NCBI GenBank assembly: GCA_039000515.1
Contig: JBCFYV010000001.1
Location: 18,763,928 to 18,827,927 of the forward strand
From: Timema cristinae
Lineage: Eukaryota; Arthropoda; Insecta; Phasmatodea; Timematidae
DNA length: 64,000 nt
Direction: 5' to 3'
The translations under genes and the position numbers were made by a program. The notes beneath the pieces were generated by a model. The model did not search any database, was not told the origin of the DNA, and was given only the letters and a program-made list of their open reading frames with translations. Shown here piece after piece: positions 1 through 12,019 of the stretch. Numbering within the stretch: position 1 is the first letter of the stretch; every line of letters begins with the position of its first letter.

Positions 1-559
1 TGGTTTAATTGGTACAGCTCACATGGTAGCTCAACCCAAGATTAGAAAAACCTCCTCCCCCCATCCTTTTCCCCCTTTTTCAGCGCCAACAATTAAATAC
101 CGAAAACCTGCGTTGCATGAAAAGCTAATTTGTTGATCGATGAACCCCAAGTTTAACAGGATCTTAAATAGATCTCCATTACAACTGTTCAAACGTTAAA
201 AGCTATTCAAACCTTCTTTCTCTTGTTTTTTTTTTTTTACTATGAGACGATTGATTGACCAAGGAATTTTCAATCAAGTTCTTATTTCACAATGAAGGCA
301 GCATTTTATTGCTACCCAAGTCATTATGTATTAAACTTTTTGAAACTTTTTTTTATCGTTCATTCTTCACCATAAAAGGGAAGATTCTAAGTACCTCTTT
401 AACAATACCATTGAATAAATAAGTAACCTGACTAAATTGATAGCTTAGAGAACGTCCATAAGCTGTGGATTAGTCGAAGACTCTTTGGTATTAAATTTCC
501 TGTAAATTAAAGATACAGCGGAGGGAAAACAGTAGCATCAAACCTTAAGAACATTTCTT
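1..559. other. AT-rich non-coding stretch
   Basis: Stop-rich in all frames and AT-rich with homopolymer T runs. I see no gene, RNA or clear repeat before the foldback element that follows. Confidence 0.5.
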
Positions 560-941
560 TGTGAGAGTCTAGGGAAGCTATAAAAAAACGTATATTTGCA
601 GTTTTTTATATGAAACATTTTTTTTCATCAAAGTAAATAAAATATCTCTCCAATATAAACGTTTGAATTTTCTCCGCACGATGGTATCAACAGTTTTTTT
701 AAAATATATCTCAAGGTTCTGGAAATTAATGACAACTTATTTTCATAATTTTTTTTTTTCTAATGCCGCTATACTCATCACAATATTCATCAAATATTGA
801 TATACTGTGAAGAAAAAATTGACGATTTTACTGAAGCAATATTTTACTTATTTTGGCCAAAAAATTGTTCTGCTATAAAATCTGCATGAACACAGACCTT
901 TTTTTTATTTGTTTGCGTCCCCTACATTCCCAACTTAAGGA
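560..941. mobile_element. Foldback (long inverted repeat) MITE, copy 1
   Basis: The left arm (TTTGCAGTTTTTTATATGAA ... AGTAAATAAAATATCTCTCC ... GGTATCAACAG) is matched in inverse by the right arm (TATTCATCAAATATTGATAT ... GCAATATTTTACTTATTTTG ... GCGTCCCCTACATTCCC). The arms are about 140 bp around a ~100-bp centre. The same structure recurs at about 11.5, 13.5, 39.8, 46.6, 53.8, 54.1 and 62.3 kb. It codes for nothing; movement would have to be supplied in trans. The arms are diverged, so this is an old copy. Ends are approximate. Confidence 0.6.
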
Positions 942-2334
942 CATAGATTATCTGTTGAGCTCAAATATACTTTGTGAAGCGGGTTGCATCTTAGCTTGAC
1001 GCGCCTAAGTACTCAAACCACGATCACAGATAAAAGCCAATTTGCCAAATAGAGAGTCAAAAAATTAGAAGATAATCATGTGAGGCCTCTAGTTTATATG
1101 TTGGTATAACACTTTCTCTCTTCCACGGACAGGTATAAACACTCATTCTAATATATGAGTCTGGACAGAATGGACTTGCATTGACTAACTTGTTCCTTAT
1201 TCTAGATATACTTTCTTAATTCTTATCCAGACAAGAAAATTCTTGAAGGACATTTTCGTGAATACACCAAAGATGTACAAGATTTAAAAAAATATATACT
1301 TTACAGCTTCCTCAAGATCAAAACATTAAATTTGAGACATTATAAGACTTTATTTAAAGAATTTATGATTTTGGTTTCAATGTTATGTATTTAAAACTTA
1401 CCGAATAGAAGGTAGGTAAAGGATAATCCTATCTTGATTTGCCACTACGTCACAGATTTGAAATGTCGTTAGAGTGGAATGAAATATAACGAACGCTAGT
1501 AAAGGTTCGTATTCTAATAGATTTTAAAGTAAACACATTTTTACTCAAAACATAAAGCTTTTGCATATTATAGTAATATCAAGAGTTATTTAATATGCTG
1601 GTAAATATCATGCAATGCTCATGAAAAATAGACACACTTCATTTTATTAATAGGGATTAACCTACGTATAATAATATAATATATTATTATAGCTTAGTTT
1701 AAATAAATGTATATATAATATTAAAAACGATAGGAATCTATTATCAAATGTGTTATTAAAGAATGAAAATAATTCAATACCCAGAAATAAAAGTAATATT
1801 TCAACTCTCAAAATAACCTCGTCAGTAAGATTATGGAGCCTATTTCTCGTGACATTTCAGTATACATTTCTGAAAGTGCACTTAACATAAAACCTCTTTA
1901 TAAAATACTCGATTATTACAAAAATATAAAAAAGTTTCCCAAAAGTACCTCTTCTTGTTTTGTATATAGAATATTCACCAATGAGCTTCTGACTAAAAAA
2001 AAAAAAAATAATAAAAAATTGTTAGACTAAGATAAAAGTAAAGATTTCTCCCTACACGCGTAATTGAGAGATTTAATGGGCAGTATCTCCCTCCCTCTCA
2101 CACCAACATACACTCCTCCCTCCCATCATTCTGTCTATTCCACGACTACTATGTAGCAGGCAGTAACAGTTTGTGTCGGTAGGCTTACATGTTTACACAT
2201 GGACCACATGCAACGTGGTCTCTCATGTAATGACTGAGAGCTCTCGACCCCTAAGTCACAGTTCAGGGGAACACAAACAACACACCTCGGGCAAAATGTG
2301 GCCTACCTGCACAGCATAACAGACTATCATTAAA
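942..2334. other. Non-coding stretch, no recognised feature
   Basis: AT-rich sequence with a short AT palindrome near 1668-1700. A 65-codon open frame at 1833-2030 is lysine/isoleucine-rich, ends in poly-A-derived lysines and resembles no family I know; I do not call it a gene. Confidence 0.5.
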
Positions 2335-2612
2335 AAACAGCTCAATGGAGTCAGTCCGCAATCAAACCATAACGACCGAGTGGCCGCCCGCCATCTGTAA
2401 GCGAAGATAGTGCCAACTTCTACGCCTAGAGGGTGTCATGTGGTCTACATAACAAGCCCTCCAACCGTTAAATCACAGGCTTTAGACCAGAATCTACTAA
2501 TATTTCTTTAGATTAGCTCCTCATTTGTCCTCAAGAAGCTGAGTTGACCTCATTCCAGACCCTCTGCTTAACAGAAATATTCTGAAAGCACCTGGGATCG
2601 ATGCCAGGACCT
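2335..2612 (-). repeat. Dispersed repeat family D, copy 1
   Basis: About 280 bp shared with 40175-40495. Both contain GAAGATAGTGCCAACTT, then an AGCTCCTCA.TT..CTC segment, then GACCC(A/T)CTGCTTgACAGAAA. Read on the minus strand the left edge of the element is tRNA-like (GGTCCTGGCATCGATCCCAG resembles a B box), so it may be another SINE. The family is not one I can name. Confidence 0.5.
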
Positions 2613-2618
2613 ATATAT

Positions 2619-2659
<41 letters not shown>
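2613..2659. repeat. (TA)n microsatellite
   Basis: Uninterrupted TA dinucleotides for about 45 bp, directly after the repeat-D copy. Confidence 0.9.
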
Positions 2660-2660
<1 letters not shown>

Positions 2661-2962
2661 CCAAAGTCTTATACTTAGTAAACGGATGCGGTACCTATAT
2701 TTTCTCATTCAGAGTAATTATTGTAATCGTGAAGATAATTATTATCTACCTCAAGATTCTGATGGATGGTGAGAATAATTATTGAAACGTAAAAAAAAAA
2801 GCTATTTTTTAACATAGGAGTCATCCATAAACTACGTAGCTCTTTTACTAGATCTGTTTTGACCACTCCCTTCTAATACTCTTTTTGTATGTAACTCAAA
2901 GTAGATATTTAACTTGACCCCTCTTCAAAACGTGTTACGTACTTTTCACATGTGCTTGTCGA

Positions 2963-3174
2963 CTCGCTTCTGTGGCCGCATAGTCTAAGGCGTCATTGAC
3001 GGGTAGTAGAGATCTCGAATCTCGGCCGGGTGTTCTAGAGGGGGTTCTTCCAAAATGGTTTTCCACTCTCCACGCAAATGGGGGTACACAGCCTCTGAAT
3101 ATAAACTTCCTAATTCATAAAACCATTAGCGTAATAGGCTATAACACAAAAGGACAGTAAAAGTTGGTGCTAAA
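2963..3174 (+). mobile_element. SINE-B, near full length
   Basis: SINE-B structure, described here once. The tRNA-Leu-like head has an A box (TGGCCGCATAGTCTAAGGCG) and a B box around CTCGAATCTCGG. The body contains AAATGGTTTTCCACTCTCC, CGCAAATG.GGGTACA and CTTCCTAAT..CTAAAACCATTAGCG. The tail is GTATAACCCGAACGGGTAG / TAAGACGCGGTGCTAA, often followed by (TAA)n. It has no coding capacity; transcription would be by RNA polymerase III from the internal boxes and mobilisation by a LINE. This copy has a diverged tail (GACAGTAAAAGTTGGTGCTA). Confidence 0.7.
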
Positions 3175-3689
3175 AGAAATAAAGAGTGAATGTCATTATT
3201 TCATAGAGAAGATTTTGCTACACTAAGAGAGGGACTCGAATTTAACACCAATCAGAATCAAGAATTTATTTACAAATATGTTTAAAAACTGTAAAAACAT
3301 TAAAAATATTATTTTTCCAACATAATAACTAAAGTATAAGATGTGTGTTACGTACCACTGTGATACACCCCTTACCCCCTACCCATTTAAAACCATGTGG
3401 ACATTAAAGTTCCCCTTCATTCGTTTCTTCCCAACAATACCTGTTTTCTGGATTATCTCTTAAACGGTGTGCCGGGTTTGATTCACGGTGTGGTCTGTCC
3501 AACATTTGGGAGGGGGTGAACCGTTGTTCCTTAACTTTATTATTAACATTATTTTATGTTGTATTTTATTTAAAATAAGATAATTTACACAACCTTACAT
3601 ACTCTCTCATAGTTTATTATAGTTTAGAAACAAATTTTCATAAATCGGTTATTAATAACCCTTTGGCTTGTACGCTAAATAGTACTTTA
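3175..3689. other. Non-coding stretch
   Basis: AT-rich, no open frame of note. Around 3470-3510 the sequence GGGTTTGATTCACGG resembles a B box but has no matching head, so no tRNA or SINE is called. Confidence 0.4.
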
Positions 3690-3980
3690 TTTGTTTGAGT
3701 TATTAAACCTGTACTTTATAAACCGACTGATTATATCTGCACAGAGATTTTTCATGAGTAAGAGTAAAAGAGTCTACCAATTTTGCTGGAAAGAAATTTC
3801 ACAAAACTTAAAGGGTTTGTTCACATACCACAATCTACATGGGACTGACGGTTTCACTTTTCCTCCAAAGAAAATTGTGCTAACGAATTTTAATCAATCA
3901 AGAAAAAGCCGTTGATCTGAGCTGGGTTTGAACCCACGAACATTGGGTCCTGGGGGAGCATTTTACACCAAGATCACTGA
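3690..3980 (-). mobile_element. Degenerate SINE-C copy
   Basis: The 3' end motif of the family (minus strand ...TATAATCAGTCGGTTTATAA and GGTTTAATAACTC) lies near 3690-3730. A tRNA-like B box (GGGTTCAAACCCAGCTCAG on minus) lies near 3920-3945. The stretch between them is diverged, so the two may not be one element. Confidence 0.35.
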
Positions 3981-3984
3981 TATT

Positions 3985-4105
3985 GACCTAAATACTAGTA
4001 TTGTTATTAATAATACCTATCAAAAATTACAGCTGCAGTTCACATGAATTGACCTATGAATACATGAAAGTAAGTCTAGTAACTTTTCAAGATTGAAGTC
4101 AACAT
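3985..4105 (+). repeat. Dispersed repeat family E
   Basis: Shares TATTAATAATACCTATCAAA, ACAGCTGCAG.TCACATGA, TTGACCTATGAATACATGAA and TAGTAACTTTTC with copies near 5930, 16905, 36335 and 61555 (twice). Non-coding, no terminal repeats seen. Confidence 0.5.
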
Positions 4106-5929
4106 TTTTCTACCCCTGCGTTAATGAATAGCAAACCGGAGATACAACTGACTTGGTTAGGTTGGCAGCAATTAAACCACAAGCCCATTAACAGGTTTGC
4201 TACTCAAGTGTGTGCGTGTGGTATCACATCACACATCCAATATACACGTTTCACATATCAAGACAGGGTTCCTATTTTGTTACAGTGTACCCCTTAGAAA
4301 AAAAACAGGAAAAAATAAGCACTTAATAAAACACATTGAAGATAGAAAGAAAGAGTAAGAACAAATAAAATTAAGAAACAGAAGGGAATGAACCGTTTCC
4401 AAAATGTCTTATGATATGGTAATTAAATTGAGATAAAAAATATATATTTATTTTTATTAGTAATTAGTTTTTACACAAACCCGTTCATATCTTTTTTTTA
4501 AATATTCCTTAACACGAAAGGTGACGTTACTATAACATATTGGTTTTAATATAATTATGTGTTTAGTAATTAGTTTCAGATGAATTATTTTTTGATGGTT
4601 TGAGGAAGATAATGGGTAGAAACTAAGAAATTCAACTTTTTTTTTATTTTTCAAATTAAAATAAAGTGGTTGCTATGTTGTCATAAATTAATACGAAGCT
4701 TATCGTGCAAGCACGAGAAGTGAATGTTATTTCTGTGTACAGTGTTATCTTTATTCGGAAATTATATTCTTTTAGTTTTAGAGGTGAGACCAAAAAATAA
4801 AATTCAAATTTGCATATTATTTCCTTGCAATTTTCTTGTTTGTTTTCTCTTTATTTACATTTTTGTTCGGGAAACGTTAATGTGTTCACTTAGATAACCG
4901 AGTAAAGGTACAAACATTTTTAAAGTGCATTCTAATCTAATTTAGAAATAACAATTCTTAAAAGAAATTCTTATTTCTGACTCCTTTAGCTCTTTAAACT
5001 TTAATTAATCTATTTTTTGCACAATATCTACGCTATCAAATTGTAAATATACAAATGTAGTGGATATGCTATTAACTATATTTAGATGAAATGCACCCCA
5101 TTTGCTTTGTTTGGTAAAGAGAAACAATTTATTAAATTTTACCTTGAGTACGGTCTGATGGGAGTATAGTTCTGACTTGTCCGTCACCGGAAAAATAAGA
5201 TCAGTTAAACCCTCCACGTTTACACTGATGCAGAAGTAGAGTTTTATTATTTAAAAAATATATATATTGTCTTGTTTTTTATAAATAGTGTTATAGAGTT
5301 CTTCAGAAATACGCGTAAGTAGATACCTACTGAGAAAAATATAACTACACCGCTTCAGTCGGCGAGAAAATATCAATAGCTGCTAGGCAATATGGCTTAA
5401 AATACAATGGTCTGTGTCGTTTTCTGGAACTACTCTTCTATCTAGTCTTATACTCCCATTCGATCTTCCCATACAACCACCTTGTCATATCATTTAAAAA
5501 GACGGGAAAGAAAAAATACGAAACTTTAATCTCAAGGTAAAGAGGAAATTTCTCAATTATATTAAAATTTTCTGTTGTGTGCTTATCAATAAATTACTAT
5601 ATTTATTAGAAGGAGGCTTAATATAGAGCACTTTTTCACCAACCCTGGTCTCATATCTAAAAAAAAGTTAAAGTCATAAAAAAATTAGCTATTAGGTTTT
5701 TAAGAAAAAAGAGTCCTGTTGGTATGTCTCTACTCTATTTTAGCTTGATCCATATTTTGAAATAAGTTATCGTAGAGTTAAACAGAGCACTTAAGCTGAA
5801 AGTCCTCGCTAAAATTTCTCACTTACCGAGGCGGCCTCCTTAGTGAGCTTTGGTGTTAGCGTGACACGTGCGTAGTGCTATGATATTAATAGCCCTTCAG
5901 AAAACACAAACATATATTTTTATGGTCAA
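4106..5929. other. Non-coding stretch
   Basis: Low-complexity A/T sequence with scattered stops. Short open frames on the minus strand (4457-4654, 5005-5217) have no recognisable domain and biased K/I/F/N composition, as expected from AT-rich noise. Confidence 0.5.
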
Positions 5930-6070
5930 CGTTCATAATATTTTACTATAGTATTAGTGTTATTGGATAGGTGGTGATAATATCTATAAAAAGTGACAGC
6001 TGCAGATCATATGACTTGACGTATTAATGTATGAACTGTCAAATATTAATGTCAGATATGGCTCTTCAAA
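5930..6070 (+). repeat. Dispersed repeat family E
   Basis: Contains TATTAGTGTTATTGGATAGG, AAAAGTGACAGCTGCAGATC and ATGACTTGACGTATTAATGT, the same order as the other family E copies. Confidence 0.55.
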
Positions 6071-6189
6071 CCAGAATATTACTATAAACAAGACTCATCT
6101 TAAATCCGTCAAGGATTACCAGTACTCAAACCCACTACCTACATGTCAGAAACTTTCCTCAAGAGAAAAATAATAATTATGTAGACAGG

Positions 6190-6390
6190 ACCGTTATCGG
6201 TGAGCAAGCAGAATAAGACGTTAGTCTCATATGATCTGGTTTCACCGTAGGAACAAGTAGGTCGGGGTTTGAATCAATGATGGGTTTACCGAGGTAATTT
6301 TCTCTCTTTTTTATTTACTTTACTCCCACACACAAAATATTACGTTCTTTCTTTAAAAAAATTACAGTCTTCATCCTTAACCTATTAGTG
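6190..6390 (+). mobile_element. Diverged SINE-B
   Basis: B-box-like GTCGGGGTTTGAATCAATG is followed by GGGTTTACCGAGG, a remnant of the GGTGTACTGAGGG body motif. CATCCTTAACCTATTAGTGT near 6371 matches the 3' body. The tail is lost. Confidence 0.4.
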
Positions 6391-6989
6391 TAAACTGGAG
6401 AACACATCGAAAAAATAAAAGAGGGAGAAACCTCATATAAGAATTTCACGAGAATTTGTATCAAAAATGCCCAGGGAAAAAAAAACCGTGTAACGTGACA
6501 ACATGGCAAACATGTATTTTAAACAACCATCTTACTCTCTGCAACAGTGATTAGGATAGGTTAGGTTGGGTTAGATTAGATTAATAATCAGCTAATTCAT
6601 GTAAATTCTGAAAAATATACACTTTTTGCGGTGTTGCCATTTGGGGCTAAAAGACTATACTGCGTTTTAAGATACTTTAGGATTTAGGTCAGCGCATCCA
6701 GAATGAGGAATGGATGCTGGGCACATATTTGACAAATCTGTTAAGGGTAGTTTTCATAGCAACCGATGCACGTTACCAGATTTCTTAACAGTCACTGAGT
6801 ATGCTTTCATAGTAGTAACATGCAAACTCCCGATATGTGGCAACTATGCTCCCCAGCCTACCCACCACGTGAAATAAGTTTAAGTCACAGTATACAAATA
6901 AGGATGCACTTTTGATACCCCTACTTTGTGCTCTTCTGACCCAAAACAGGTACACAAATTAGTCCTGTGCTTTTTTCTTACATACATAA
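6391..6989. other. Non-coding stretch
   Basis: No gene seen. It holds a short GGTTAGGTT-type string (separate entry) and otherwise unremarkable AT-rich DNA. Confidence 0.5.
6545..6580 (+). repeat. Degenerate GGTTA/TTAGG-like string
   Basis: AGGATAGGTTAGGTTGGGTT followed by AGATTAGATTA is a degenerate run close to the arthropod telomere unit TTAGG. A second one occurs in the opposite strand near 42012-42033. It is far too short for a telomere; an interstitial relic or chance. Confidence 0.35.
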
Positions 6990-7672
6990 AATACAATACA
7001 CTAATACACACACATACATAAACACATAAACGCATACACGCATACACACATACACACATACACACATACACACATACACACATACATACATACATACATA
7101 CATACATACACACATGCATACATACAATACACAAATACACACACATATATTAACACATACACACATATACATTAACACATGCACACATACACACATACAT
7201 AATACATACATACACACATAACACATTCATACATACATACATACACACACATACATACATATACACCAATAGACACATACATACATATACACCAATACAC
7301 ACATATATACATATACACCATACACACATAACACATACATATACACCAATACACATACATACATATACACCATACACACATACATACATATACACAAATA
7401 CACATACATTTCATTATACACCAATACACACACATACATATACATACACACATATACACAATACACACATATATATACACCAATACACACACATACATAT
7501 ACACCAATACACACATACATACATATACACCAATACACACACATACATATACACCAATACACACACAACATACATATACACCAATACACACACATACATA
7601 TACACCAATACACACACATACATACATACACACATATACACCAATACACACACACATACATACATATATACA
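6990..7672. repeat. CATA/CACA microsatellite with ~25-bp higher order
   Basis: About 680 bp of ACAC/ATAC repeats. From about 7260 onwards the unit ATACACCAATACACACACAT recurs every ~24-28 bp, so a longer minisatellite has formed inside the simple repeat. Tyr/Val/Cys open frames on the minus strand here are an artefact of the repeat. Confidence 0.9.
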
Positions 7673-8410
7673 TAGCTATCACGCCATTTCCTTACGGGTT
7701 GGTCAAGAAATAGTTCATATAGCTAAGAAAACAACATTTCCATTCTCACTCAAATTCTCCACAACTCCCTATCCTTGCACACGCCATTCTCTTGGCAAAG
7801 TCCATACACCGACTCTTACATTCTCTCTTATTCTTAAAACTATTAATGTTGGGTTTTATTCACACATTCATCTACAAAATTTTGCCACGTTTTAAATGAC
7901 CCACTCCCTCCCCCTTTGATCCAAACTCTCTTCCCTTAGATCCACACACGTAGTCAATGTTGGATGTGGATATCTCGGATAAAATATATGTCATACATGA
8001 ATGAAAAATTAGTGGAAATTCAAAGGAAGGGTGTGAAAAAAAAAATACCACACACGAACTTGGAAATAAGAAAGTGGGTTGTAATGCTAGGGGGGAGGAA
8101 GAAGATTGGAAAAAAATACGTTAAGAGCGAGTCATGTGTATTAATTAGTCGCGGCGATCTTTTTTGCTGTTAATTGCCCGTTTTACTGGTACTCGGGCCC
8201 TACCTCATGACGTCATCATACTAGGTCCGGTTCTGCCTCGAAATAGCCTTGAAGTGGCAAAGTCCACGAGACTTGACAAACGATAGGTGTAAAGGAAGAT
8301 TTGCCATAATCAGCTTTATTAGTTCTATCACCAACTACTAGAGGGTCATTGGGTTCGATCCCAGACTAGTGATTATGGAAAATTATCAAATATATTTTTT
8401 AAAACAAGCA
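7673..8410. other. Non-coding stretch
   Basis: No supported gene. GGGTTCGATCCCAGACTAG near 8350-8370 is a good B-box match without a recognisable A box or cloverleaf, probably a SINE head remnant. Confidence 0.4.
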
Positions 8411-8640
8411 TCAATGGTCACGCAGTCTGTAAGCGATACTGTCTTATAGATGGGATTTCTCGGTTGATAGGGGAGGTTGAGGGTTCGAATCCCAACCATT
8501 TATACTAAAGTATATTTTTTATTTCCCCTAAATAGTGTCTTACTCTCCCTATACGCAAATGCAGTAGCATTTGTTTAAAGCTTTACCTTCATCAAACTTA
8601 CCCCATTTGTGCAAAAATACGGGTATCCTGAATAAGTAAT
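8411..8640 (+). mobile_element. Diverged SINE-B
   Basis: Head remnant TGGTCACGCAGTCTGTAAGC, B box AGGGTTCGAATCCCAACC, then CTTACTCTCC..ATACGCAAATGCAG and TTACCTTCATCAAAC, matching the SINE-B body. The 3' tail is missing. Confidence 0.5.
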
Positions 8641-8984
8641 ATGTAAATATTAATAAACAACAATTTTCATGATTATTTAGATATTTAGTTACTCAATGTG
8701 ACGTACGCTGAGACTTTATAATGACAAAGAGTTAAGGTTGTGTAGAAATTATCTATATTTTACTTTCATTACCAAATCTGTTATACTTTCTCACGGCCCC
8801 TTATTTAAAAAAGTTCATGCCTTATTAAATAAGATTTACTATATTATTTCTTAAGCTCATATTATATCAATGTTATGAATATTATAAAATAATTGAAATG
8901 TCCACTTGGTTTTCAACCATTTGCTTACAAATCTAGCTTACTATAACATTCCTCGCATTCTCATTAGTTTGTACATCTCAAGTT

Positions 8985-9021
8985 CAAGGATTGTCTATGC
9001 TCAAGTTCAAGGATTGTCTTC
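8985..9021. repeat. 22-bp direct duplication
   Basis: CTCAAGTTCAAGGATTGTCT occurs twice in tandem. Confidence 0.8.
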
Positions 9022-9110
9022 AATGGCTTCAAGTAATCTTGCCAATAAATTGAATAATAGAAATGTTGGGAATTAAATTAACTTTATGAATAATACCCCT
9101 ATTCACTTTA

Positions 9111-9601
9111 CAGTCAAATCTCGATTCTACGAGCTTTTACGGTTCCTGGAAAAGGGTCGTTATTTCGAAGGGGTCGTTATTGTAAATTTAACAGATTTTA
9201 TTCCACCCCTGACCTTGTTCACAAAATCAAACCAAAATAGTAACCAAATCGAGAATCGAAATAACAATGGCAAAAGCAAGCCTGACGTGATGTAGCGGCA
9301 GTCGCGCGCGGGTAAACATTGTCTTGCTTGTGGGAGGGGGTGGACAGAGTCAAGTGCTATTGGCTGGCATTGATGAGGTGGTGTCTATTTTTATACCTGA
9401 CCTACCCCAGTTACTAGTAATACAGCGCTCACAAAGATAATTGCAACGCAGCGACCTAAATAAATGTAACAAACACATTTTACAGCAGATTTCCTTAAAC
9501 TTTCCAACCTTTTTCTCCCCAATTTTTCACGGTTCCCCAAACAAAGGGTGGTTACTTCGAGAGGAACCTATTCCCGGGGTCGTAGAACCGATAGTTGACT
9601 G
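9111..9601. mobile_element. Pogo-like non-autonomous DNA transposon (MITE)
   Basis: The left end CAGTCAAATCTCGATTCTAC and the right end, which reads CAGTCAACTATCGGTTCTAC in reverse complement, are imperfect terminal inverted repeats continuing inward for about 60 bp (pieces such as CCTGGAAAAGGGTCGT against CCCGGGAATAGGTTCC-like sequence). A TA target duplication flanks it exactly (9109-9110 and 9602-9603), as in Tc1/mariner/pogo elements. At 491 bp it is too short for a transposase; the small frames inside show no DDE or helix-turn-helix motif. The interior has a short CG-rich stretch (GCAGTCGCGCGCGGG). Confidence 0.75.
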
Positions 9602-10313
9602 TATTTTGGTTGTGACCGATATAATTTAAATTAATGTTACTAATCTTCATCCACATTCTGTGCTATGTGGACACACGAATATAATACCAGCCCAACATCA
9701 AAAAAGGACCGTATTTCTCTATGTCAGCCGAGAAATGTCGAGTTACTTCGCGATGATTTATTCTTCGATCGAGGCGTTAATGGACAACGCCACCCGGTGC
9801 CTCTTTAACCTTCCTCCCACGCCAAACCTCCCCCTGACTCTTTTAACCCCCTCGCTCTCAAGACAGGAACTTACCGACATCTTTAACTTCTTTTTCCCAC
9901 CCATACCACCCTCTTCGATGCAACACCTCGCGACCGTAAATCGATCTATCGACTCTCTAAGAAGTTTTGTTTTAAAAGGAGAGGCGCAAGAAGCGTAGTT
10001 CTGGTATCAGATGTGTGACTCCATGGACGCAAGTCGGAAGAGTTAATGACTTTTACTTTTTGACTTAGCGAAGGGGGGAAAGGGGGGTGGGGGGCTCAGA
10101 TTCTGTAACTTAGAAGTTCGCTGGGACCTGCATCCCAACCACGTGGTTTACTTTCTTTACTTCCTACTTGCTCAAACTGATCACACAAGCATTCCAGATC
10201 TTAATATGTCATCTTATTTTTCAAATGTAAAATTATATTTTTAAATAGGATTCTGTTAATTTATTTTATTCTCTTTGACTAATTTAAGTACTGGTTAATT
10301 TGTAACCCTCATC
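9602..10313. other. Unassigned stretch with a 112-codon open frame
   Basis: A plus-strand frame at 9660-9998 is proline- and serine-rich, with more CpG than its surroundings (GACATCTT.AAC, TTCGATCGAGG). It has no domain I recognise, no upstream signal and no splice context I trust. It could be an exon, but is more likely chance. G-rich runs (GGGGGGAAAGGGGGGTGGGG) lie near 10074. Confidence 0.3.
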
Positions 10314-10315
10314 TA

Positions 10316-10520
10316 CTTCGGTGGTTGCATGGTCTAAGTTGCCACTCTTGCAATATACTGGACTTCAAATGATGGAGAGATATTGGTTTGAATCCATTGT
10401 TAGGTGTATCGAGTGTGATTTTTACTAAAAGATTTCCAAAATTCCTCCAAACAAATGTGGTACACTTCCTCTACAATCAACCTTTCTCCTCCCTAACAAA
10501 TAGGTGTAGTTAGCAAAACA
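10316..10520 (+). mobile_element. SINE-B
   Basis: CTTCGGTGGTTGCATGGTCT head, ATTGGTTTGAATCCATTG B box, AGGTGTATCGAG, CAAATGTGGTACACTTCCTC and CTAACAAATAGGTGTAGTTA body; the tail is lost. Confidence 0.65.
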
Positions 10521-11206
10521 TGTGTGCAGCACAAACGACTGTAAGATGTTGTGCCAAAGAATAATTCCCACATCTTTTTTTTTTTTAGCACTGTGCCATT
10601 AGGGCTGTACGCTCAACTTATTTTTAAAATGTGCAAATAAATGGAAATCATGAGTGTGAAATATTTATTTATGTGTATCTTTGGACGATTTTAGCTGTAG
10701 AAGAATGTTTCATCCCTTTTAGATATGTGTAAATTAACATAATTAACTATTAAGGTTTCACATTCACAATCATCCTGATTCTTAAAATATGAAATAACCT
10801 TAACTATAATATTGATTTTGCTTGTATTATTATTATTTAGCACGTTTATCTGCTTTGTACTACGTTTGAAATAATTGTAGAATTTGATCAAACTTAATAT
10901 TTACATAATATATGGTCATACCTCACAGTAGAATCTTGATTTTGATTTTAGTTCCAAAATTAAGAATAAGTTAATTCATTAATGTATGATTTTGGAAATG
11001 TCTTCAAATTTACTACAGTTATTATTTTGTTCAAAATTTTAATATGATGAGTGTTTCAAAATGAGTATCAAAAGTTTTTTTCTTCTGGAGGAAAATTATT
11101 AAAGGGGAGTTTGCTGATGGTTGATTTTAAAATTTTGGTTCCTTGTTACAGTAGACTGTATTGTACGATTGTGTAGAATAATTTATTCTTTCCTGTTGCT
11201 TTAAAT
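10521..11206. other. Non-coding stretch
   Basis: AT-rich; a 66-codon minus frame at 10691-10891 is N/I/K-rich noise. No repeat recognised. Confidence 0.45.
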
Positions 11207-11955
11207 AAGGCGTGTCAAACCTGCAGCCCTAATGATTCTGTGTGACTCATGAACCTTATTGTGAATTAACATACAGTATGGCTTGACCTTTTTTAAATCA
11301 AAACTTTATAAATAAAATAGGCTGTGTATTAAATTAATAACCCTTTAAAAAATAGTCAATTTACTTAATATATTTTGATTTACAATGCAACAAAATTTTT
11401 ATTAAAAAATGATGAGTCTATTCATTTAATTCTTAACTTTTGATATGCAATTAAAAACGTACTAATTCGGAGCTATTTTTACTTAAAGTAGGAATAGGGG
11501 GACGCGATAATGTTCACTAATTTGAAGTTCTATAGCAAAACTCTTTTTGTACAAAACCAGTATAATATGCTCTAGTAGAAACATAGATTTTAATTTTCTT
11601 TATAAAGTGATATCAACAGTTATTGATATCTGCTATGAGCGTAGCAGAATTAGATGAGAAAACTTTTTTAAACGAAGAGAAAAAGGTTGTCATTAAATTA
11701 CATGACAACATTGACAGATATTTCACAACTGTTTATTTCACCTGGTAAAAAAAAATTAGCTCTATTTCTTCTGGAGAAATATTTGATTTATATTAATAAA
11801 AAGAGTTTTTATACTAAAAAAAGGTCCTGCCATTATCTCATGTTCCCTACACTTTCACGTTAAGAGACACTATTGGTTTTTTTAATACGGCCCCACCCGT
11901 CACCCCCTTTAGTGTTTAAAGTGGCCCTTATTATGAAACGAGCTTGACACCCCTG
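11207..11955. mobile_element. hAT-type MITE carrying a foldback element
   Basis: The left end AAGGCGTGTCAAACCTGCAG pairs with the right end, which in reverse complement reads CAGGGGTGTCAAGCTCGTTT: short hAT-style terminal inverted repeats. The 8-bp flanks CTTTAAAT and CTCTACAT agree at 6 of 8 positions, as expected for an aged hAT target duplication. There is no transposase. A foldback element (11487-11862) occupies the right half, so the unit is nested or composite. Confidence 0.6.
11487..11862. mobile_element. Foldback MITE, copy 2
   Basis: AAGTAGGAATAGGGGGACGC at the left and TGTTCCCTACACTTTCACGT at the right are the inverted ends. The inner arms are AGTGATATCAACAGTTATTG and CAGATATTTCACAACTG. 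The family is described at the first copy. Confidence 0.6.
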
Positions 11956-12019
11956 CTCTACATGAATTATATTAAGACGCTAATAACCCTCAGACTTGCA
12001 CACAAGTGTAATTACTAAG

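Noticed and set aside
6545..6580. Interstitial telomere
   Set aside because: Too short and irregular; kept only as a weak string.
6880..7682. Several overlapping minus-strand frames of 80-161 codons rich in Tyr, Val and Cys
   Set aside because: They lie wholly in the CATA/CACA microsatellite; repeats without stop codons stay open in several frames at once.
9660..9998. 112-codon plus-strand frame as a gene
   Set aside because: No domain, no upstream signal, immediately beside a MITE; left as an unassigned frame.
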